A DNA stretch of 64,000 nt. It comes from Hawksworthiomyces lignivorus (taxonomy: Eukaryota; Ascomycota; Sordariomycetes; Ophiostomatales; Ophiostomataceae). Under the pieces are notes generated by a model, which worked only from the letters and a program-made list of their open reading frames with translations, did no database searches and was not told where the DNA came from. The stretch covers positions 1-64,000 of the forward strand of contig NTMA01000025.1 in the NCBI GenBank assembly GCA_002917075.1, read 5' to 3'. Positions 55,601-64,000 of this stretch are shown here, one piece after another. The stretch's first letter is position 1; every line of letters starts with the position of its first letter. A program made the translations under genes and the position numbers.

Positions 55601-56213
55601 TTACCTTCATGAATATCCTATCCTTGGTACAATTAACCGAGGGGGACGAAGGCAAGTCTTTTCCTTTATGCTCTCAGACCTTTTTACCATATTTTGAAAC
55701 CACATATACTAATTTTTAATAAATAGCAACGTAACAACGCGTTGTAAAAAGAAGATGCTGGTATGTATGACGAGCTTGCTCCTGCTTCCGGCTCTGTTAA
55801 TCAGACATCAGGTTGGTACAGACCACATAGGACGCCCTGAAAGTCACCAATTTAAATTTACTTGGTGTAGAGCGCGTTATGATTCCGTCTTATAAAATAC
55901 AACCAACTATTGGCCGTGTGTTCCACTGTCATCCGTATATTTTCTTTTCTTCATTTATTGTCCCACGAGCATGCTTATCATGGAAAGCCTAGTGTCGCTT
56001 CTCTTTATCACAAATCCTCGGACATGTCTTCTTCAAATACGAGGCACAGAAACGATGGGCCGTCCTAGCTATCCTTTAAACCAGACGATTTCAGCTGTCG
56101 TTGCAGTGGATCTTCTTGTCTGTCATATGCAATAGCTCCATCTGGCGGCAACCGCGCTTTCAGCTGGTCCCAGTAGTCAAGATGAGCTGGGCCTAGCAAT
56201 GCTTTGAGTCTTT
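55601..56213. other. Intergenic region
   Basis: No gene recognised. AT-rich, between two relics. Confidence 0.5.
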
Positions 56214-58040
56214 CTATCTCCATACCGGCCATGGCGAGTGGCAGGGTAGCGGGTTCAGCGCCGCTCCTATACGGCGTCGGCTCCAGCGTGTCTCCAGCAC
56301 TGCTATCCTAGTCCTCGAAAAATTCTTCAGGCGGCCGCATCCCACCGATGGGGCCTCCACATATAGGACTTTGCCGCTGTGGTGGACTAGTTTCCAGATC
56401 TCAGTGCAGAAGGCGCCGCGCTCACCGGGCTTCGCCCGCCAAAAGTACACCTTGCTCCGGGGATCTTCGTTGTAGAAGCGGCCCCATATCCAATAGATTG
56501 GGCGTGTCCAGACAGCATCGCTGTCATCAGATGAGACGGACTCTGTATCCGAATCATCAACTGTGTTGCCGTTATGCTTCTCCTCTTTTTCGTCTGGCGC
56601 CGAGCTGGGGCTTGACGGTTCACGATGGCGTAGACAGTCGGGGACGAGACCGCGGAACAAAAACATGTCCTCCGTGCCCTCCCACCGGTGAAAGCACGTC
56701 GAAAACAAGAAGTTGTGATTATTTTCGATCTTTTGGGCAAAGTCGCTCCGAGGGCCAAAGCAGTCGTCCTCTTCCAAGGCATCATTGAAGTCGTCCTCAC
56801 CCAGGGTGTCGTTGTCGGTCCAGTCACCCTCTTTACTGTCCCATTGTCCCATTTCCATTTCTCTTCCACTTCGCCTTCGTCGCTATCCCCTTCTTCGTCG
56901 TCTCCTTCTCCACCTCCCCCGGCTTCGCCCTGCTCTGCCTTCTCCTTGGGTCAGGGGACTACTGTATCCAATGGATTTGTGACTGTTTTTTTGTTCACAA
57001 AGGCCACCAAGGCCTCCTCACGAACAAAGGGTATGGCGCTGCCGGCAGGGCCGATGGTTCGCTTATTCTCTATGTGCAGAGTCGCGAGACGGAGACCGTC
57101 GATAGCAGCCATACCAATAATAGCAGAGGCGCGGACGAAACAAAATCGCAAGACGAGGTGGCGCAGTGTCCTACAATGTGCCTTGATAAACGCCAGCAAA
57201 TGCCGCTCTCTCACCGGGAAGCCATCAAGAGTGACCGACGCGAGCTGGCTCCAGCACGCAGTGTCCATGGTCCGGACATCTCGGAGAAAGAGCTCGGAGA
57301 ATTGGTATGTCGTTTCGTAGTAATAGTCGTGGCACAAGAGGAGGCCAGTCGTGGACTGCAGGCACTCGGCGAGGTTTCGCCCGTCCGCCACAAAAAGCGG
57401 CACCGAGGGACCAAAGTCGATGCGAATGTATGCGAGATGAGAAAATGCGGCCACGGGCAGCCGAAGGATGTGTAACGCCTTGGTATGTGTGCCCTCTTCC
57501 GTCAGACGAATGTATGTGGGATCCCCTTTGCTTATCATTATGCCCTCGTCAACAAGATGAAGGTAGCGAACGCGTCTATTCAAGTGAAACAGAGCTGGCA
57601 GTAAGAACTCAAAAAAGCCGAAGTTCTGGGGACCGTTGCTCAATGCATATATCTGCAGGGTATAAACAGTTATCGGACAGGGATTTCCCTGCAGCGAGCG
57701 CGAGCAAAGCTATTTGGTCGACGGCATTGGCCGGCAGGCCAGGGAGTCGAGGTGCGGCAGCTGGTCTAGCACGGAGATGGCAAAGAAAGCATCTGCGTCG
57801 CACTTCAGTCGCGACACGGAGACTTCCTAGAACAGCAGCGACGTGCAGAAGTCATCAAATGTGCGGCAGACATCTCGCAGCCACTTCCATTCAGGTGGGC
57901 CCACACAGCTGCAGATTTGAAAAAGATTTCTTTGGGAAAGCATTCCAGGATCCGCCGTCCTTGTCCTTCCGTGACCGACTTGGACAGGTGCAATTGGCTA
58001 CTTCTGCTTGCCACGAAAAGAAGGGTTAATAGCAGGAGCC
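56214..58040 (-). pseudogene. F-box-like protein relic
   Basis: Probable remnant of a fungal F-box protein (substrate adaptor for SCF ubiquitin ligase). The N-terminal end (minus, 57900-57740) keeps WKWLRDVCRTFDDFCTSLLF, a stop (TAG), then EVSVSRLKCDADAFFAISVL, phrases common after the F-box. The next open stretch, 57640-56951, has the loose leucine-rich body (FFEFLLPALFHLNRRVRYLH; LATLHIENKRTIGP). After a TGA at 56951 and a frameshift near 56860 an acidic region and C-terminal block continue to 56214 (LFSTCFHRWEGTEDMFLFRG; YWIWGRFYNEDP). The F-box motif proper is not clear. Stops and frameshift argue for a pseudogene; an unrecognised intron near 56860-56950 is the main alternative. Confidence 0.55.
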
Positions 58041-59179
58041 ATTCTAGTGTGGACTGACTGCTAGATCGATTGATTTATTTATTGTCCATCTCAATCCAAG
58101 TCGTCATATCTGCGCTCGTGGTGATTTCAGTTGTGTGACGGCGCTGGCGATTGGCCCCACTTCTCCTTGTTTGGGGCAGACCTTTCCCCTGGCCAGCAGG
58201 ATTGTAGGCGCTTAATCCACCCGCAGGCAGACGTGCAGGCTCCTGATGGCGAGCCTGGCTTCTTGGGTGGCCAATCGCTCTTGAGCAGATGTTCAATTCA
58301 CACGTGAACACGACATCTCTCTCTCTCTCTCGTACTTCCTATTCATGTTTATTCCTCCGTCATTATCTTATTTTCAAGTGTTCTACTGTAATTCTTTGAT
58401 TTCTTTTCTTGGCCCCTCTCTCTACCACTTTCTCCATTCTTTGATAAATTTGTCCTGATATCGTCTGAATAAGCCGACCACACTCTGATGTTGGCGGAAT
58501 AAAACTCCGCCCCTATGACCCAGGGAGGATTCATTTGATCTTATTTATTGCATAACTGGTTTCGTGTGACGCTTATAGCCTAGGATGAGGTTTAAGCGAA
58601 TTTATTAGCCATTCTTGACTATTTACGTTTACTCTAGATAGAACCCTCAAGAGTAGAAACCACCGCCGACTATGTTGCTGATTAGATACGTGGTATGCTG
58701 TCTAGCTACTGCCAGTGGTGATAACTAAATTGAAACAAAGAAAATGATATTATGGGACAGCCACTCAGTGCAGTGCAGCCACGGGAGTAACAGAGTTGCC
58801 CCAGGAGCGCGTGAATGACAAGTACACGAACCATAAGCAATGGCCACGAGTCTCGATCGATACTGTTATAAAAGGCACTTGAACCTCGCTGGCATTCAAT
58901 CTAATTCCTGGTCCCCAAGGATCAGTTTTGTAATCCTACCTATGGATAGCCTCTGTTGAAATTTACCTTTATTTGAAGTACTTCTTTACTTAATTCACCA
59001 TATTCCTTAACATTTACTCATCGATTAAAATTATATATAAGTAAAAACTAGACTTATTATTCTTTCTGTTAAATCAAGTAAACAGATGTCAGAACATATA
59101 GGTCAGAAAATATACGACACCAGATCAATCAAGAAACTATTCGTAAATGCTAAATGAAGTTATTCTGAATCCGGGCCCC
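58041..59179. other. Gene-free AT-rich interval
   Basis: About 1.1 kb with a CT microsatellite at 58316-58331. No gene seen. Confidence 0.55.
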
Positions 59180-59860
59180 AGCAGATGTTGGTCCAGCTGA
59201 TCGCGGAGGTGGCCGGTGGGGCCAGAGACCACGAGGACAAGCTCAGCGTGGCGGGGTGTCGGCGAGGCAAGCGATGAGCTGCATATCCGTCAGCTGCACG
59301 GTGGTCGTGCCGACGGAGGAGATGAACAGCGACGTGAAGACGTCGGCAGTCCCGCGTCGAAGGTGAAGACCGTGCTGTATGCCTGACATGCGTTCAGTGG
59401 CACGCTGTCGAATGTCACACTGGGGTCGTCGTTGCCGAACTCCTAGCTAAGATACCCGGCTGGGTCGCTCTCGACGACCCGGAACCGACACGACGCCGTG
59501 TAGCTACCGGTGTAAGGATAGACAGTATCTTTGTAAATATTTTCTGGGGCGCACTCGGCGACGATAAACTCCAGATATGAATCGCAGTCACCGTAAGGCG
59601 CTATCGGCGTCTAGGTGGATCTCGAGCCTGGCTTGTTGTCAAACTTTATGCCGTCTCAATAGCAGGAAGGGTCAAAATCAGGGCCTGCGAAAAATGTAGC
59701 AGCCAGTTGCGGCGGTGGAGGTAGCGGACGAGGAGGCAGAAGATCGATGACCGGGCAGGCCGGTATGGTTTGCAGCGGGAGGACGTGGCAGTGCCAGCCC
59801 AGAGGAAGTGTGGAAGCAGCAGAAACAAGACCTTCATTTTCAATGAAGGGTTGTTTCTGG
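59180..59860 (-). pseudogene. Secreted Cys-containing protein relic
   Basis: One minus-strand frame reads as a small secreted protein but is cut by stops. A hydrophobic leader (KVLFLLLPHFLWAG) is in one frame near 59845-59800. Then, after a frame change, comes CPVIDLLPPRPLPPPPQLAA, followed by DPSCY, stop, DGIKFDNKPGSRST, stop, YGDCDSYLEFIVAECAPENI, YTASCRFRVVESDPAGYLS, stop, and EFGNDDPSVTFDSVPLNACQ. The three stops are TGA, TAG and TAG; CGA or CAG ancestors by C-to-T change fit. No family recognised. Confidence 0.55.
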
Positions 59861-60331
59861 TCGTGTGTTGAAAAATTCTGCCCAACATTTGGGTTCTGCA
59901 AGAATTACCCCAAGGGAAATAAGGAGCAAAGTCCTTTAGACCGCAAAAAAGAGACGTAATCGTAAGAAAAGCAAATACCTGACGTTTATGTACGACTGCA
60001 AAAAAAAGGTAAGAGGCCTTTCTTACAGGTCGAGCCGAGTCTACGGGTAATAGGAACATCTACTCCCCTAGCTCGAACTAATTCACCTCCTAGTCCAAAA
60101 ATATTGTTCAAAGTCAATATTTGAAAGGATCAAAAAATATTCTCAATCTCCATAGGATACAGGTCATTCAGAACCGTCTATTTATTTTATTTCAGAAGAA
60201 TAACCGTAGCGGCCGAATACGGGCTAGTGATGATGAATCCTGGAGCTTAATCCACCTCAAATAACTCTGTTCTTGTGCTCAGCGCTGGTTTATTATTTGG
60301 CTTGCGATCCATCTATACACGGTGTGTTGTT
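59861..60331. other. Intergenic interval
   Basis: About 470 bp, AT-rich. No gene recognised. Confidence 0.5.
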
Positions 60332-61130
60332 TTACCTGCCCTTTCCATTGGAATCAGTGCCTCGGTCACGTAACAGCTTTACTATTGCCTCATGCCCATT
60401 CCTAGCTGCCCACGATAACGCTGTGTCACCATTCATGTCCATTGTGTTGACGTCAGCGCCCCAGTCAAGTAGTAGCCTTACTACTGCCTCATGCCGATTC
60501 CTAGCTGCCCATGATAACGCTGTGTTGCCATCACTGTCCTCTATACTGACATCAGCGCCCCGGTCAAGTAGTAGCCTTACTACTTCCTCATGCCGATTCC
60601 TAGCTGCCCATGATAACGCTGTGTTGCCATCACTGTCCTCTATACTGACATCAGCGCCCCGGTCAAGTAGTAGCCTTACTACTGTCTCATGCCCATTCCT
60701 TGTCGCCCACAATACCGCTGTGTCATCATTCATGTCTATTGTGTTGACGTTAGCGCCCCGGTCAAGTAGTAGTCTTACTACTGTCTTATGCCCATTCCTT
60801 GCCGCCCACAATAACGCTGTGTCATCATTCATGTCCATTGTGTTGACGTTAGCGCCCCAATCAAGTAGTAGTCTTACTATTGTCTCGGGCCCATTCCTAG
60901 CTGCCCACGATAACGCTGTGTCACCATTTATGTCTATTGTGTTGACGTCAGCGCCCAGTCAAGTAGTAGCTTTACTATTGCCTCATGCCCATTCCTTGCC
61001 GCCCACAATAACGCTGTGTCATCATTCATGTCCATTGTGTTGACGTTAGCGCCCCAATCAAGTAGTAGTCTTACTATTGTCTCGGGCCCATTCCTAGCTG
61101 CCCACGATAACGCTGTGTCACCATTTATGT
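60332..61130 (-). pseudogene. Out-of-frame continuation of the ankyrin array
   Basis: Ankyrin units continue beyond the stop of the main gene. Two identical 1-nt losses (GCGCCCAGTC instead of GCGCCCCAGTC, near 61150 and 60953) shift the frame twice. After the second, the units are open from 60838 to a stop at 60332 (ends GTDSNGKGR). The frame offset equals exactly two single-base losses, so this is the original C-terminal part of the gene at 61131-63663. Confidence 0.8.
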
Positions 61131-61234
61131 CTATTGTGTTGACGTCAGCGCCCAGTCAAGTAGTAGCTTTACTATTGCCTCATGCCCATTCCTTGCCGCC
61201 CACAATAACGCTGTGTCATCATTCATGTCCATTG
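60841..61234 (-). repeat. Perfect 197-bp tandem duplication in the ankyrin array
   Basis: 60841-61037 and 61038-61234 are identical by eye. Each spans two ankyrin units less one base (197 = 2 x 99 - 1) and carries the same 1-nt deletion. Confidence 0.9.
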
Positions 61235-63663
61235 TGTTGACGTTAGCGCCACAGTTAAGTAGCAGACTTACTACTGCCTCATGCCGATTCCTAGCTGCCC
61301 ACGATAACGCTGTGTTGCCATCACTGTCCTCTATACTGACATCAGCGCCCCGGTCAAGTAGTAGCCTTACTACTTCCTCATGCCCATTCCTAGCTGCCCA
61401 TGATAACGCTGTGTTGCCATCACTGTCCTCTATACTGACATCAGCGCCCCGGTCAAGTAGTAGCCTTACCACTACCCCTTGCCCGTTTTTAGCTGCCCAC
61501 GATAACGCAGTCCGATTTTGACCCCACCCTATGTCAACTCCGTTATCAAGTAGTTGTACTACTTCTGCCACGTTTCCCTCTGCAGCTGCATTTGTCAAAT
61601 CATCATACTTGGCGGATATGTGAACATTTCTCTGGACCTCTAAATGAGACTGGAAGGCTCCTGAACGAATGACCTTTTCTAGAAACCTGTCCTCCGTCAT
61701 AGGCAGCTTTCCAAAGTAGTGTGCATCGCTCCATTCAGCATGGAACTCTGGAGGCTGTAAGGTGACCTCGAATTCACCACTGAGCTGAAGATTCTCATCT
61801 ATGTTTGAGAAGACTTTGTCATGCTCTATATCAGACGCAGCCATGGGATCCTGGTCTAAAGAAGAGTTCGACCTAACATCTATGTCCGCTTCATCACTCT
61901 TCACCTCTTTTATTGGACCTTCTTCCTTACTCGATAGTGATGCGAGGCGGATAGTGAGAGACATGAGCATTTGTAAGTGTGTCGCGATATGCCTATCAGT
62001 GGTCTTATCAAGCTCCGAACTAGCTAGGCCCTCGGAAGTCCCTTCATCAGAAGAATTAACGAGAGCGCTGTGGCGTCTAACATACTTTGTTTCGAGAGCC
62101 GCTCTGGCTCTTTTACTGGGCCGTTCTTCAAGGGGCTCATTCTGGCGCTTCTGAAGAATCGCTTGAATCGAAGGCCGTCTTCGTTCCACTACGAAACAAC
62201 ACAAGGGACACTCATCTTGAGGTCTTCGAATTTCCGCTATGCTTTGACGCGAGATGGCATGAAGTTGATCGATCGTGAAGCAGCTTGTATGGTTCTCTTG
62301 CATGTGAGCCAATAGAGTTTCTGGATCGGTAAAGGTAATTTGTTTGCCGCCACAGACAGGGCATATCCAGGAGGTAGACTTGAAAGTCTCTTGGTGCCAG
62401 GTCTGACTGTGTTCGTGCATGTGCTTGAACCAGTCGACAAATGATCCGAAGCGTGAAAGTCTGAGATTACAATCCTCCTCCCACATACAAACATACGGTT
62501 TAAGATCGTTGTCCACATGTCGCCTGTTGATCATACGTTAGAATACCCAGGCATCTTACAACCAGAGACACTTTATTCAGATGTGTGCATACTTCCAGCT
62601 GCTGCTATCCTGTAAAATATCCTCAGAGAGGGGCTCAAAGCACCACTCGCAAGTAACGGTACTGGCGTCCTTGGACTCTGGAGGCCGGGGATAGTTACTC
62701 AGATTAATCTGGATAGACGAGGTTTTATGTATCTGTGAGCTAGCTTTTGCGAGGCCCTCTAAAAGCTTTTTGAGTACTGTAGGTTGTATAGTAGACGGTT
62801 CTGAATGGGAAATGGCCCGAACTGGTGCTGTTAAGTCGCTAATTGTATGAACAAGCCCTGTTTCTGGTGGTGTTGTCGGGCTATAAGATCGCATATTTCG
62901 TAATTCGTGTGACTCGTTGATTGTAGGAAGCCTTTGATTCAAATCCCTACGGCGTTCTCGTCGCTTCAATTGGCGAGACTGTAGGTATAACATTTCGTCA
63001 TATCTCTCAACCATGGAGTTGCTGAGCCGGTCCCTTAGTTCTTGGTGAGCATTTGGGTAAAGAGCTTGAAGGGCAAGATCTGCTGTGTTTTTGAATCGCT
63101 GTAAGTCAAGCTTCGTGGCGAACCGCTTTACTCGTTCTGATATGGCTCCACGAGATGAGTGCCGGATCGCAAGACCGAGACGATTGAGCTGACCCAGTGC
63201 TTGTTCAATCACTTCCAAGGGCACCGCATTCAACTGTTTAGACCCCTTCTGCCTTTCGTCGTCTTCCGGTAAGTCCCACAGTTGTTCAGAGGTATGACTA
63301 CGATGGTGGTCGTTGTCTTCAAGTTCTAATGCTATAATTAAATTAGAATCTAAGCTCCCGACCTGCAAAGGGAGAGCAGAACTCACGCTGGCTTAGAGCT
63401 TCGCATAAGATACTCAAGAGGCGAGCAACAATATCTTTCACGTCAGGCACATTTTCAAGTTTTCGGTCAAGGGACTGGCTCCTGCGTGCAAATACACCAG
63501 AGTATGTGGCCCATGACGCGAACCGTTGCTGATACTCGGTAATTAGACTTGCGACTGTTTCTAGTTGTTCCGGTATATGAGACAGCCGGTCAACAAAGAG
63601 CCCCTCGCAATCGCAAGCCAAGTTGTAAATGAGGTCTCCATCCTGATTCAGCTCTGAGTCCAT
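61131..63663 (-). CDS. Zinc-finger ankyrin-repeat protein, C-terminus truncated by frameshift
   Basis: Exons 63663-63387, 63331-62593 and 62523-61131, introns of 55 and 69 bp, 802 residues. The ATG at 63663 (MDSELNQDGDLIYN) was chosen; ATG codons at 63735-63738 in the same frame are alternatives. The N-terminal region (LACDCEGLFVDRLSH...SWATYSGVFARRSQSLDRKL) is the helical domain that opens many ascomycete zinc-finger/ankyrin proteins. Zinc-binding groups lie in the middle: CEWCFEPLSEDI with a following H and C across the second splice, CMWEEDCNLRL...HMHEH, CPVCGGKQITF...HMQENH and CPLCCF. A basic stretch (RPSKRARAA) could be nuclear. Ankyrin repeats start near residue 650 (DDLTNAAAEGNVAEVVQLL). 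The fifth is cut by a 1-nt loss, giving the tail LTSTQ and a stop. Related proteins are taken to be regulatory or recognition proteins; the role here is unknown. Confidence 0.8.
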
Positions 63664-63738
63664 ATTTGGGTGCTTCTGATCTTGACAGATGAAGAGAAAA
63701 TAACTCAACTGCCCATTACCAACTTCGTCCTTCATCAT

Positions 63739-64000
63739 GATTTGTGATTACACTCACGTGCTACTTACCAATAGAACTACTGTATCTGGCACTTGTAGAG
63801 GGTGGGGTCGGCGGGGATGTCAGCCTTGTTTTTCAGCCGCATTGTTCGTGTACGACGCAATTATTGCATCGTCTAGCGCCATATACATCACGAAGCTAAG
63901 GGCAAAAAAAGTTTTCAATGAGCAGCATATAATGTAATCACAGTATATTTTGCAACAATCAACCAACCTTGGCTTACGTCACAGTCAGGTAAGACTGCTA
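63739..64000. other. Upstream region of the zinc-finger ankyrin gene
   Basis: No gene supported. GT-type donors near 63749 and 63764 on the minus strand leave open an extra 5' exon. Confidence 0.45.

Larger units (their letters stand above)
60330..61590 (-). repeat. Tandem 99-bp ankyrin-coding repeat array, about 13 units
   Basis: Units recur every 98-99 bp (conserved GCGCCCC marks at about 61442, 61343, 61246, 61148, 61049, 60951, 60852, 60753, 60654, 60555, 60456 and 60358). Several are identical or nearly so at the DNA level, for example DVSIEDSDGNTALSWAARN units. Such identity in a repeat array indicates recent unit exchange. Confidence 0.9.

Noticed and set aside
60273..61521. Ser/Thr-rich plus-strand frames with regular repeats
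   Set aside because: Antisense of the ankyrin array; periodicity comes from the 99-bp units. Also considered and rejected as a CRISPR-like array.

Overview
The window is nuclear DNA of a filamentous ascomycete (Pezizomycotina, probably a Sordariomycete). Protein genes carry short 55-95 bp introns with GTRNGT-type donors. There is a fungal Zn2Cys6 regulator, a fungal rhodopsin-like membrane protein, an AsaB-like oxygenase, a NACHT/ankyrin relic, and AT-rich repeats whose stop codons look like repeat-induced point mutation (RIP). The species cannot be fixed from the sequence alone.

Layout. 1-14.1 kb is a nest of two decayed Ty3/gypsy chromodomain retrotransposons. Element 1 (331-14109, plus strand, 283-bp LTRs, target duplication AATAA) is split inside its reverse transcriptase by element 2 (3232-11158, minus strand, 294-bp LTRs, target duplication GATAT). 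14.6-20.8 kb holds truncated genes: a permease lacking its first membrane segment, the C-terminal part of a GH78 rhamnosidase, and, joined to it head to head, a NACHT-family relic whose ankyrin repeats are interrupted three times by a membrane hairpin. 20.9-24.2 kb is an intact divergent pair, a quinone-reductase-like enzyme and a metallo-beta-lactamase-fold hydrolase, sharing an 850-bp intergenic region with a diverged tandem repeat.

25.8-41.4 kb holds an eight-exon rhodopsin-like membrane protein, a 4-kb gene-free stretch, the spliceosome-disassembly factor TFIP11/Ntr1, an intronless 859-residue orphan protein, and a single-pass membrane protein. 42-54 kb is an active-looking block: an intron-containing tRNA-Asn(GTT), an AsaB-like oxygenase, an amidase-signature enzyme, a Zn2Cys6 regulator, a Dal5-type transporter (these four proteins may form a small uptake and catabolism cluster), and a seven-exon glycine-rich-domain protein.

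54.7-60 kb is a second gene graveyard: a monocarboxylate-transporter-like relic, an F-box relic and a secreted-protein relic. The window ends with a zinc-finger/ankyrin protein gene on the minus strand. Its roughly 13 near-identical ankyrin units contain a perfect 197-bp tandem duplication that shifts the frame. Exon models were built by hand from splice sites and frame continuity. Family names come from motif recognition, not database search.
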